A DNA stretch of 64,000 nucleotides from Teleogryllus oceanicus (lineage: Eukaryota > Arthropoda > Insecta > Orthoptera > Gryllidae). Position 1 is the stretch's first letter, and each line of letters opens with the position of its first letter. The translations under genes were made by a program, and so were the position numbers. Location: contig CAXIVR010000009.1 in the NCBI GenBank assembly GCA_964035755.1, positions 83,755,156 to 83,819,155 on the forward strand, written 5' to 3'. Below are positions 45,492-56,158 of the stretch, one piece after another. Under the pieces are notes generated by a model that saw nothing but the letters and a program-made list of their open reading frames with translations, was not told the origin of the DNA and made no database searches.

Positions 45492-45492
<1 letters not shown>
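45161..45492 (-). pseudogene. LINE C-terminal domain (R2/NeSL-like)
   Basis: The minus-strand frame reads RLDLVVINKCEKHVMLIDVS, VPKAGNIQSKHTEKISKYANL, ..EKQWNMKRVNII, then GVIPRSLMWGLKQLG and ISTRIVRKFMG. The order (L/P)D-V, LID-(V/I)-x-VP, EK-x-x-KY, W, G-x-x-(P/T), T-x-x-(I/L)-(L/V)-R matches the C-terminal region found after RT in several LINE groups with a restriction-like endonuclease. The frame is open to its stop at 45161, so the copy is fairly young. Upstream of it is an AAT repeat, and no RT core is present. Confidence 0.7.

Positions 45493-45558
<66 letters not shown>
45493..45558. repeat. (ATT)n microsatellite
   Basis: About 21 units; on the minus strand it is in frame with the LINE fragment and encodes a poly-Asn run. 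It marks the 5' break of that fragment. Confidence 0.95.
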
Positions 45559-46202
45559 TGGTAGCAGTATTTGAAAACGTTGGTGTTATTCTATCCAAAT
45601 ACTGATATTTTGGCGCTAAAACTCACAGTATTTTCCAGAATAAATGTAACTATCAGATCTTTAACCAAAGGTAGATTTCCGGTGTAGACGTCAAATACGA
45701 CATAAAATATCGTGTTTTTTTTTCGGAGTGTTTTGAGTCAAAGTGAAGTATCATTGAAGGCATGTCTACTCTCGTGTAAATTCATTTAAATCTACAATTC
45801 TGTCTTGTTTAGGAAACACAAGGGGGCGTGGCCGGGCGGGGAGAGGCGGAGTGGGTCCGTCGAGACCATACGGAAAGCGAAGGGACCGTAAGGGACCGCA
45901 CAGTGACGCCTGCCGCACGCACGCTAGGCTGTTTGCCGGGGCGGGGATGGGGGCGTGGCAGCACAGAGCAGCCGGGTGCGGCGGCGCCGCGCCGCCTGTT
46001 TGCCCTGACTCGCGTCGGCGGCACTACGCTGGCCGTCGCTTGGCGACGCGCCGGGACGCTCGTTGCGAGTGCAGGCGGCGGGGGGGGTGGAGGGGGCAAC
46101 GCCACCAGGCGGCACAGCGGCGCACAACTGGTTGGCGCATGCGGGTAAGAGAATGAGTAGTATGACGCAGGGAGTGGTAGATGGTGAATTGGCTAATACG
46201 TG

Positions 46203-47078
46203 GCGGGCGAGGCGGCAAGCGAGGCGGGCGGGCGAGGTGGTGGGCGAGGTGGCGGGCGAGCGAGGTGGTGGGCGAGGTGGCGGGCGAGATGGCGGGCGAG
46301 GCGGCGGGCGAGGCGGCGGGCGAGGTGGCGGGCGAGGCGGCGGGCGGGCGAGGCGGCGGGCGGGCGAGGCGGCGGGCGAGATGGCGGCGAGATGGCGGGC
46401 GAGGCGGCGGGCGAGGCGGCGGGCGGGGCGGCGGGCGAGGCGGCGGCGAGGCGGCGGCGGGCGAGGCGGCGAGCGAGATGGCGGCGAGGCGGCGGGCGAG
46501 GTGGCGGGCGAGGCGGCGGGCGAGGCGGCGGGCGAGGCGGCGGGCGAGGCGGCGGGCGAGGCGGCGGGCGAGGCGGCGGGCGGGGCGGCGGGCGAGGCGG
46601 CGGGCGAGGCGGCGGGCGGGCGAGGCGGCGGCGAGGCGGCGGGCGAGGTGGTGGGCGAGGTGGCGGCGAGGCGGTGGGCGAGGCGGCGGGCGAGGCGGCG
46701 GGCGAGGCGGCGGGCGAGGCGGCGGCGAGGTGGTGGGCGAGGTGGCGGGCGAGGCGGTGGGCGAGGCGGCGGGCGAGGCGGCGGGCGAGGCGGCGGGCGA
46801 GGCGGTGGGCGAGGTGGCGGCGAGGCGGTGGGCGAGGCGGCGGGCGAGGCGGCGGGCGAGGCGGCGGGCGAGGCGGCGGGCGGGGCGGCGGGCGAGGCGG
46901 CGGGCGAGGCGGTGGGCGGGCGGCGGGCGAGGCGGGGGGCGAGGCGGCGGGCGAGGCGGCGGGCGGGCGGCGGGCGAGGCGGCGGGCGAGGCGGCGGGCG
47001 GGCGAGGCGGCGGGCGAGATGGCGGGCGAGGCGGCGGGCGAGGCGGCGGGCGGGCGAGGCGGCGGGTGGGCGAGGCCA
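46203..47078 (+). repeat. GC-rich 12-bp minisatellite (GGCGGGCGAGGC)n
   Basis: About 70 units built on GAGGCGGCGGGC, with variants GAGGTGGCGGGC, GAGATGGCGGGC and units shortened to nine or eight bases. Because 12 is divisible by three, all six frames stay open for long stretches, giving Arg/Gly/Ala/Pro-rich artefacts. The plus strand is G-rich with regular GG and GGG runs, so it may form G-quadruplexes. Confidence 0.95.
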
Positions 47079-47377
47079 CGGAGGCGAGGTCGCGTCGGAG
47101 CGGCCCACAGCGCCTCGCGCACGGGCGAGCGGCCAGCGCAGGCGGCGGTCAACGCAGCCAGCCAGCGCCGGACGACGCGGCGCGGGGCGGCGAGCGTTCT
47201 CGCTAATTCCCTCGTTTGGACGTTGACACAGCGCACAGCGACACCGCGCGGCGCCCGCCTCGCCAACGCTCCCGCGCGCAGCCGGCGCCCCGACGGGGCC
47301 CCGCGGGGAGACCGCAGCGCTGGCGCCGCCGCTTCCGCCCTCGCTCCCTGCTCGGCCCGTCACCGAGTCTCAGCGGC

Positions 47378-47530
47378 CTCGCCCTCGCCCTCGCCCTCGC
47401 CCTCGCCTCGCCTCGCCCTCGCCCTCGCCCTCGCCCTCGCCCTCGCCCTCGCCCTCGCCCCTCGCCCTCGCCCTCGCCTCGCCCTCGCCTCGCCCGCCTC
47501 GCCTCGCCTCGCCTCGCCCCTCGCCCTCGC
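47378..47530 (+). repeat. 6-bp tandem repeat (CTCGCC)n
   Basis: Roughly 25 units of CTCGCC, with five-base variants, making this the C-rich counterpart of the G-rich array 300 bases upstream. It continues in a loose form (CTCGCCCTCGCC, CTCTC) to about 47630. Confidence 0.93.
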
Positions 47531-47820
47531 CCTCTCACCCTCGCTCTTCCCGTCGCCTTCGCCTACCTGTCCTCTCACTCTCCTTTCCTCTCGCCCTCGC
47601 CATCACCATCCCCCTCCCTCACACGCCTTTCCCCTCGTCCTCACCGCCACCGCCGCGGAGGTTTTCTCCCCGTCTCCTCCCGCCCGGTGACCGTATCCGC
47701 CGCCCGCTGGCCTAACTTCCGCCGCATTACTCGCGCCGTCACATCGCTGCCCGTCGGCGTTATCCTCGCCGCGATCTCCCCCGTGCGGCCAATGCTTTTT
47801 CCTGGTCATCACAGATGAGC

Positions 47821-48704
47821 GGCCGGAAAATACTGAACGTCGTGTGCTGTCGTGTGAAGTTTGTTCGCGGAAGCGAACAAATTCGTGTGAGCCCAAGGTT
47901 GGTCTGGGCTGGAACGTGCGAAGACCAGCCCTGAGGAAGGCCACGACAATATGATCACGAAACGTCGGCATCGCAACTTGCGACGCGGTGTTACCCGGTT
48001 AGCCAAGAACACCCACAATACTGAAGGTTCCTTAACGTTCATTGCTGATTACATCGAATATTGATTAATTGCTGAACAAACGTCCTTGGTGATTTTTCAT
48101 TATTGTATTGGTTGTTTATTCTATATGTTTACTTCAATTCTGTAAATAGAACTATAGGGTTTTGAATTTCGGTTTCACTTCCTTAAATTTACCTTTTCAT
48201 ATAAAGTTAGAACCATGCATTTACTACAATGCAATCTGACTTCTAAATAGAAACTATTGGCAAAAGTTTGGCTAAAGGCAGTAATTCACACCCCAGGAAA
48301 CTAACATATCGCTAATCAACGAAATCGGACATTGCAAACCCACGCAGGGGAAAACTGGATCAACAGATTGTTCCACCAAACTTCAAATTTGCATGGCGTT
48401 AGACATCAAGACGGTCATCTGCTTAGGACGTACTAGGGAAAATCTAATAGAGGTTAATTTACAAAATGTGAATAGCCAGTGACGGGAGGTTTCGGTGGCC
48501 GCTTAGATAGGGAAGTTTACAGGAATCATATGGGAAATTCAAGTGGCTATTAATCAGGGCGACTGCTTTAGCAGTTATCACTAAATATTCATTTTCACAA
48601 CAGTCGCACAGCTGCCCCTGATAGGCAGCGGATACCAATTCTACATGGTCGTAGATGTTCACTCTTCGTTATGACACGGTGTCACACGTTCCCACCCTAC
48701 GTAT
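47821..48704. other. Unassigned stretch
   Basis: Near 47916-47965 a 6-7-bp hairpin (GGCTGG with CCAGCC) is followed directly by CTGAGGA and later GAAACGTCGG, a pattern seen at the 3' ends of some retroelements. No gene is supported. Confidence 0.4.
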
Positions 48705-49354
48705 TGTGACGTCGTGGGAATACACAATAACACAGACACGAGCTTCAATGATAAATATGTACAGGTTTATTCACAATATGTACAGTAAATATTTAAGTTA
48801 CTCTTAGCTCTTGGTAGACGTTTACTCCCCTGATCGCTGGAGCGATCCTTAAAAATGTAATCTGACTCGTGGCCCGCGCCACTCCTCAGCGAACCTTATG
48901 CACACAGCACGTGGCTCCGGCGATTTAGATCACCCGTGGACATATCCACACCGGCGTCCCAACACATGGGTTGCCGTACGAGCCTCGCTCGGCTCCGCAC
49001 CGCCCTGGGCGCAAGTTTGTGCATTCGCACGAGGGTTCCACTCAGCTCGACAAACCCCACCCCCGCGCTCTCCGTTCGCTCTTATATAGCTCCCACCCAC
49101 GTGACCTGAACCGTCACTGGGTTTTTCACACGGCCCGCGCTAGTCGCGTTGCCAGGCATTTTGGGCATCCATTGCCCTGGATTCTAAGAATTTTGCACGC
49201 GGCACGCGGCAAAATGCGCTATCCCGCATTTTGGGCATCCCTTTCCCTAGCTCTCGGAATTCTCCCAATACTGCATTGTTCTTACATCCTGCCTGGCCCT
49301 TGCGTCTAATCCCTATGGCGCCGCCATTTTGAGTGGAGCGTACAATACGTTACA
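48705..49354 (-). mobile_element. Solo LTR, second copy, reverse orientation
   Basis: On the minus strand the 650-base block begins TGTAACGTATTG and ends GACGTCACA. GTAT flanks it on both sides (48701-48704 and 49355-49358). Its terminal part shares AATAAACCTGTACA, then CTCGTGTCTGTGTT and the ACGACGTCA end with the solo LTR at 39316-39919, while the middle is more diverged. Canonical TGT...ACA ends and the 4-base duplication confirm the borders. Confidence 0.85.
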
Positions 49355-49358
49355 GTAT

Positions 49359-49650
49359 CCTGCCTAACCTCATCCCTGGCGTATCCGGGCGGCACAGGAG
49401 CGGACTACTTCTAACACGTTCGAGTCTCTGAATCGCCATTCTGGAGGAACCCGTCTCCCCTCCGACATCGGTATGGGGCCGGAGCACCGGGGTGCGCAGG
49501 GCCCCACCTAGTGCGAACATGTTACCCTCCGCAACTAATTCCGGACTAAGCAGATAGAGACCCGAGGGCCGCGCTTTTGCAAAGTACAGCAATAGAAAGC
49601 TAATTGTAAGAGCCCGTGGGACAAGTCGGATAATGATTATTTTGACCTAC
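49359..49650. other. Unassigned GC-richer stretch
   Basis: No supported feature. Confidence 0.35.
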
Positions 49651-50165
49651 CGAGAGCGTCAACTGCTATGATCATTAGTCCCGACACTTAGTGAGGTTTT
49701 CCTCCAGCAGGGGACCGTCCCAGCTGGGACTAGTTCCAAGCTTCCAACTGGACTTCCAGCATGTGTGGTAGTGTAGCGAATGTGAAAGTAAGAAGTAAGG
49801 ACAAAACAAGAAAGAGGAAGGAAAGATAGCGCGCACCCGTTTGTTAGGTTAGTGTTCCAGAACTTTCCTGTTGTTGGTATGAGAAACCACGAAAAATCAT
49901 GATCAAAGCCGGACACTGGAATTCTCTTCAAGATAATGGCTGAATCGTTCATAGCTCTCTAGCTATTATGTATGGACTCTGTGTTGTCTACAACTTCATC
50001 AGAGATCGTAACTCTGGCTATCCACCAGAGATCGTAACCACCTCCCCCCCCTCTGCTGGGAGATATCTAGCTTGTAACTAAAATCCTTCGGGAGTGGAAG
50101 CTTAGGATCGCCCTGTCAGAGGAACTACAGGGACATCAATTGATGCCGAGCCTCTTTAGTCGGTT
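49651..50165 (-). mobile_element. Old SINE-A copy, reverse orientation
   Basis: Recognisable parts in order: GAGAGCGTCAACTGC and ATTAGTCCCG (3' end), CAGCAGGGGACCGTCCCAG, a GTGTGGTAGTGTAGCG segment, GAGAGGAAGGAAAGAT-like text, GAGAAACCACGAAAAATC, GGCTGAATC, and a decayed head (CTGTCAGAGGAACTACAG, ATCAATTGATG). About 120 bases between 49985 and 50105, including GAGATCGTAAC twice, do not match the family and are a later insertion or duplication. Confidence 0.78.
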
Positions 50166-50670
50166 TCAGGAAGCCCCTAGGCCGCTGTTGACCGGACCTG
50201 GAGGACACGAGGCGCATCTGGAGAGGAGAGCAGAGTAAACGAGCTCGTACTCCGTGGTTCCCTGCTCTATTACGGCGTATGTTCAGAGGTAAAACATGTA
50301 CACACACAACGGCCGTGCGCTTGGCGCCTTGGTTGGACCCGCCTCCAGTGGCTTCGTTTGCTCCCCTCTGCATTGAGAGCGGTCGGGGACGGAGAAAGGA
50401 CTGGTGGCGGGTGGGGGCAGGGGGAGGGTCGAGAGCCGGCGCCCAACGGGAGATGTCCCGGTGTCTCCCCGGCGCGGGGGAGCCACGAGGCTCGGTACAG
50501 CGAAGCTCAGGCAACGCGAAGGACGTCAGGGGGGGCCGCACAAACGGAAGGGGGGGGGGGCAGAGCGGAGGGGCGGAAGGGGGGGGCGTGATGGCAGTAG
50601 CAAGATCGGGAGCGTCACCGAAGGCGAAGAGCAGAGGAAGAAAAACGTGGGTCCTGGAACGATCAAGAAG
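50166..50670. other. GC-rich stretch, no gene called
   Basis: GC-rich with G runs (50548-50590). The open frames of 95-285 codons on both strands have no recognisable domain and run into the repeat array. Confidence 0.4.
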
Positions 50671-50838
50671 GGGGCGTGGGCGTGGGCGTGAGCGTGGGCG
50701 TGAGCGTGGGCGTGGGCGTGAGCGTGGGCGTGAGCGTGAGCGTGGGCGTGAGCGTGGGTGGGCGTGGGGGTGTGGGCGTGAGCGTGGGCGTGAGCGTGGG
50801 CGTGAGCGTGAGCGTGGGTGAGGGCGTGGGTGAGGGCT
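50671..50838 (+). repeat. GC-rich 6/12-bp minisatellite (GTGGGCGTGAGC)n
   Basis: Alternating GTGGGC and GTGAGC six-mers over about 168 bases. Minus-strand translation gives alternating His-Ala or Thr-Pro runs, an artefact. The plus strand is again G-rich. Confidence 0.93.
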
Positions 50839-53800
50839 TGGTTTTGTCTCTGAGGCGCGCGCAGCGACGCGTCGGAGCTGTGTCGAGGGCGTGGCAAGGA
50901 CGATGAAACGATTGGAGGGGCAGGGGCGAGGATGAGGGTGAGGAAAGGAGTCCTGGGGCGATAATAACGCTACAGAGTTCAAGCAATTTCGACTAAACAG
51001 ACGAAAAAGGATGAGGAGAAAGTGAGGAAAGTTCCTGAAATAAATATGGAGAAATATGGGGTTTACGAATGTTGATAAAATGTAAGTATATAACCAAAAT
51101 TATATGAATGCTAAAAATGTGGCCAACAAAATTAACAAACCTCAACGATGTGAATTATAACAAAAATGTATTGTAAACGATTGAATAGAATTCACTTTTT
51201 CATCACACACTTTTTCTTATAAAGAACAAAGTGTTGAAATAAAGTGTCTAAAACGAGTAGTCTTATGGGTACCTAGTTTTTTGACGGAGTTGTTTGAAAC
51301 GTGAATCTAAATTACGTTTTCAATTTTGACTCCTGAATTCATTGGACGAATTATGCGATTGTGCCTGTTTTGTTTTTGTACTCCGATGCCCTTCTGTTGT
51401 TTCCAAGAACATGGCATTCTTTTCTGTCTTCTACCGCGAATACGTACGGTTTGTATGCTATCAAATGCGGGAGAGAAGTGAAAAATTTGCTTACGAGGGA
51501 AATATTTTCTCCCTAGGAATGTTTCATTTCCTCCCGTGTTTTCGTTCTACAAAATTGAAGTCATATGACACAGTATTATAATTTTGAACATCACAATTTT
51601 CTTGATTTTTGCTTTAACAAAATGTACTACAAAAAATATAGGTATTAATTATAAATGTATGCACAAGTAAATGCACTTTCACATCAATTTATTAGAGTCG
51701 TCAACGAGACACTTACTTCCTATATTGGCTGAAAAGCATCAATACGCTTGAACCACTAGAGTTTATGATCGATTTTCAAGACTTCGTTTTAAAATGAGTT
51801 TCACATATTTGCTGAAGACAATGTTTTCTTTTACCGTAAAGATGTTATTACTGTGGAATATTATCATGACGTGGAGGATATGTATTTCTCAGCTTACTGG
51901 CTAAAATATCCCAACATATCAGCGCTGTTGTTTAACACATCTATCGAAATTTAAATTTTATAAAAGCTTCATCGAATGGCGTCCAAGACTTTTTCAATGA
52001 AACTTTTCTTTATTAACATGACTTATAAATATTGATTCTTGGAAGTTCAGCAGTGAATGCGTAATTATTTAATGAGAGTTTTTATTGTGTCTGTACTACA
52101 ATCAATGAAATTTTACAACATAGGTGAAGGACCCGCAAGTATAGCACAGTAATCATGTGCACCCCAGAACGCACAGTTAAACTTGCTATTTACATAATTT
52201 CAAAACACGAAGTGATACACATCTAAACTCATGTTAAACTGAAGTTGGCGAGATTTCGGCTCCCGCTTGGAGCCTCCCTCAGGACTACAATGGAACTCAA
52301 ACACACATCTAATAATTTATTAATGAAAATAATGCAATCTTACTCAGAATACCCATCAAATAAGGAAGAATAACATACACTTTCGTACACATTCCTATGA
52401 ATCTGCATTAAGTATTGATACTTACTTTCGCTGCAAAATAAACTAATATAACTTCCTGGCATACGATCTTAACATTTCCTTATCTCCTTTACTCTTTAAA
52501 AATTTCATATTTTTTACGATATATATCTTTTGATTTACTGGGTAGTAAATCCTTCACAGCTTTTGCAGCTTCACTTTTAATACTTTCAGGAATATCTTCC
52601 ATTTTCTCGCAAGACAGCGAATGTCAACTCAAATATACCCTTTTAAACTTCCAAAACACCGAAGAAATCAATAAAATACCTTTCATTTTTACGTCTACAC
52701 GTAGAAGAGAATAAGCTCAAAATGTTGCCAGGCGATCGAGTTGATAAAATATTGTATCGTGGCTGAAGGATTACGTGCTCGTTAGTAAGTATCCGTACAC
52801 ACGCGATAACCCGCTCTTGAATAATTAACTGACTTGCACATAATGGTCTGTTTCATCCACTTATAAAATAAAATATTATTACATTCTATAACTGCGTACT
52901 TTGTTTCAATATTTTATTTTCGAACCAACAAAAAAGGTCCCCTTTGACGCCGAAATTCTAATGTCCAACTCCGAAACAGAAAAAAATATGTAAAAATGAA
53001 TAATGGCAGTATAGATAATAATGAAATAAAAAGTCTTAAAACGAAAATACCAAAGGAAATCTGGTAGATCATGAAAAGTGATTTAAAATGGAAAAAGAAA
53101 TAACTTAGCCCTACAAATAGCCCAAAATACTAAATACAAAAATTGTTACTTTCGATAAAACAAAATATTGGAATCGCCTCAACAATATGATTTCAAATTT
53201 TTGGTCGCAAACCCTGCGTTTAATGTTGTTTTACGCTGAAATAATGCTCTATATACACGTCAGGATTAAGATATGATAGTGCTATTCCATTGTTGGTTGA
53301 AATTGATGCAAGAAGAGAGAGGATCCATGCAATTTGTACCCGAAAATCGGAATGAATATGGATGGATTTGTGTCACGCGTCTGTCAGATCAGAAGCTTTT
53401 GTGCTTGGTAAGTACGGATGGACTCGTACGTCAGAAGTAAGATATAGTTGTGCCGTTCCAGAGATTTTTAGATATTTTAATGATAAGTGTTCTTTACATA
53501 AATACCCTATGATATTTTCATTGTCTGGAAAATGGCTGATTATTTTTGTTAATTGTTTTTAATAAGCATGGTATAGTTCCGATTTTTATGAAAACCTCTG
53601 ACATTTAGAAAATTGCAAAAACACTTTAGTTAAAACACTAACGGTATCCATCTAGGGAATCTTTGAGCTTTGCATTCAACTTAATTTCATGGCTTCTTAT
53701 TTAAATGAAAGGCAGTGAACCTCAATTTTTTTTATCGTTTGCTATTATTAAGGAGTTTTTTAAAATCAACATTAAATTTTAATAAAACCATAAAATTAAT

Positions 53801-54560
53801 AGAATGAACATTTATCTGACGCAATTTGTTCATTATGTTATTGTGCGCGTTGTAATCTATCTTTTGCAACCATTAGACGTTTCTTCTTTGAGGAAACATG
53901 CGAGTTGTAAAGTTGTTAGAGAAGAAACTCGAGGGAGATTGGAGTAATTGTAAAGCAATACTTCAATTTCTTAAAAAACGCAAAATTTCAATCAATTTGT
54001 ACAAAGATTCCGAAAAAAATTTCAACTTTTCAATTTTCGAAAAATTGGGATTTTTAACAAACATCAGCACTGCACCATTCTCTTAAAAGTCCTTTACACT
54101 ATCTACCAACAAAATTTAGGCACAAACAATGAAGCCATTTTTTGAAACTTTTGAAAATTTTCCTTATAGTGAATCTGAATTTTTTAAAATAACTTTTATA
54201 CTGATACATCCTACACATTTGTAATTCCCGTCTTGTATCCTTGCTGCTCAAAATTGTAAGATACAACCTGCTAACTTTCTAAGACATTTTCAACCATATT
54301 CATTCTTACAACTAGATGTTTTATTTTTTGCAAATCTTCACTCAATTGCGTATTTTAAAATGATTTCATGCACGTTTTCTTTAAACCTGAGCACATGTTG
54401 AATAATAACACAAAGCAGAGGAAATTCTTCTGTTTGTCGCCTAATCCCACTAGTTACTCTATATTATTGCTTAGGATGTACGTACTAAAAACAACACATC
54501 ATTTCAAATACTTATTTAAATCCCGGAGTCTCTTTATTATACCACAAGTCGCAAAGTTGC
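50839..54560. other. AT-rich stretch, no gene seen
   Basis: No exon or transposon ends were recognised. On the minus strand near 52225-52290 a CCTGAGGGAGGCTCC hairpin followed by CGAAAT resembles the tail motifs at 34.3 and 47.9 kb. Frames such as 53898-54086 are AT-driven. Confidence 0.4.
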
Positions 54561-54895
54561 CCTCGCAGGAAATGGCCGACAGCTAGAAAGGGGGCGGGCG
54601 GAGAAATCAAGGCAACCGTAGATGCCGGAGTGCCATGGCTCAGGGAGGGTAGGCGCGCCGCAGGCGTTGATGGCCAATTCCCCAGCGTTATCGACTTTTA
54701 TGCTTGTACGCGCGACTCCGCTCCACAGCGCCCCGTTTATGCCGCTTACGCCACGTCCACACGTACGCCCCCACCGCCGCTCCCGCCCCGTCGCCCACTA
54801 CCCCCTTTCTCAACAGCCCCAATGACCATACGTGATCCGACCCCTGCTTCTTCAATCCGTACCCATTCCAGTTCTCCTCCGCGCCGCGTCCAGCC

Positions 54896-55502
54896 CCGCC
54901 ACGCCACGCCCCGCCACGCCCCGCCCCGCCCCGCCACGCCACGCCCCGCCAGCCACGCCCGCCCGCCCGCCCCGCCCGCCCGCCCGCCCGCCCCGCCCCG
55001 CCCGCCACGCCCGCCACGCCCCGCCACGCCCGCCACGCCCGCACGCCCCGCCACGCCCCGCCACGCCCCGCCCGCCCCGCCACGCCCCGCCGCCCCGCCA
55101 CGCCCCGCCACGCCCCGCCACGCCGCCCGCCCCGCCGCCCCGCCACGCCCCGCCACGCCGCACGCCCGCCACGCCCGCCACGCCCCGCCACGCCCCGCCA
55201 CGCCCCGCCACGCCCCGCCACGCCCCGCCACGCCCGCCACGCCCCGCCACGCCCCGCCACGCCCCGCCACGCCCCGCCACGCCCCGCCACGCCCCGCCAC
55301 GCCCGCCACGCCCCGCCACGCCCCGCCACGCCCCGCCACGCCCCGCCACGCCCCGCCACGCCCGCCACGCCCGCCACGCCCCGCCACGCCCGCCACGCCC
55401 CGCCACGCCCGCCACGCCCCGCCACGCCCGCCACGCCCCGCCACGCCCCGCCACGCCCCGCCACGCCCCGCCACGCCCCGCCACGCCCCGCCACGCCCGC
55501 CC
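54896..55502 (+). repeat. 10-bp minisatellite (CCCCGCCACG)n
   Basis: About 60 units of CCCCGCCACG, with nine-base CCCGCCACG variants mixed in, and a less regular CCCGCCCG-rich start. The plus strand is C-rich. Long frames across it (Ala/Pro/Arg/His on one strand, Gly/Ala/Trp/Arg on the other) come from absence of stops. Confidence 0.95.
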
Positions 55503-55555
55503 TTCCAGCCCCGCCATTTCCGGCCTGTCGCTCCCCGCCTACCACTTCCCACCTT

Positions 55556-55732
55556 CCACTCTCCACTCTCCGCCTTCCACTCTCCGCCTTCCACTCTCCG
55601 CCTTCCACTCTCCGCCTTCCACTCTCCGCCTTCCACTCTCCGCCTTCCACTCTCCGCCTTCCACTCTCCGCCTTCCACTCTCCGCCTTCCACTCTCCGCC
55701 TTCCACTCTCCGCCTTCCACTCTCACGCCTTT
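55556..55732 (+). repeat. 14-bp minisatellite, form 1 (CTTCCACTCTCCGC)n
   Basis: About 12 near-perfect 14-base units. It follows directly on the 10-bp array and changes into form 2 by one base (TTCC to TTTC). Confidence 0.95.
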
Positions 55733-56158
55733 CACTCTCGCCTTTCACTCTCCGCCTTTCCTCTTCCACCGCCTTTCACTCTCCGCCTTTCACTCTCCGC
55801 CTTTCACTCTCCGCCTTTCACTCTCCGCCTTTCACTCTCCGCCTTTCACTCTCCGCCTTTCACTCTCCGCCTTTCACTCTCCGCCTTTCACTCTCCGCCT
55901 TTCACTCTCCGCTTTCCTCTCCGCCTTTCACTCTCGCCTTTCACTCTCCGCCTTTCACTCTCGCCTTTCACTCTCCGCCTTTCACTCTCCGCCTTTCACT
56001 CTCCGCCTTTCCTCTCGCCTTTCACTCTCGCCTTTCACTCTCCGCCTTTCACTCTCCGCCTTTCACTCTCCGCCTTTCACTCTCCGCCTTTCACTCTCCG
56101 CCTTTCACTCTCCGCCTTTCACTCTCCGCCTTTCACTCTCCGCCTTTCACTCTCCGCC
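55733..56158 (+). repeat. 14-bp minisatellite, form 2 (CTTTCACTCTCCGC)n
   Basis: About 30 units of CTTTCACTCTCCGC with some 13-base (CTCTCGCC) and shortened units. Form 1 and form 2 are kept in separate blocks with little mixing. Confidence 0.95.

Larger units (their letters stand above)
45800..47820. promoter_or_regulatory. CpG-rich island with embedded minisatellites
   Basis: Base composition changes sharply to GC-rich with many CpG near 45822 and falls back after about 47820. The non-repeat flanks (45822-46140, 47080-47370, 47660-47800) carry GGGGCGGGG and GGGGGCGTGGC Sp1/KLF-type motifs. Such islands often cover promoters, but no first exon can be shown. Overlapping open frames on both strands up to about 496 codons result from the lack of A/T and hence of stops. 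Confidence 0.5.

Noticed and set aside
45924..47690. Long overlapping frames up to 479-496 codons on both strands
   Set aside because: Products of the 12-bp G-rich minisatellite, whose period is a multiple of three and which lacks stops in every frame. The translations are Arg/Gly/Ala or Pro/Arg/Ala repeats.
50125..50982. 285-codon minus-strand frame with alternating His-Ala, Arg-Ser or Pro-Arg runs
   Set aside because: It spans the 6/12-bp minisatellite and GC-rich flanks. No recognisable domain.
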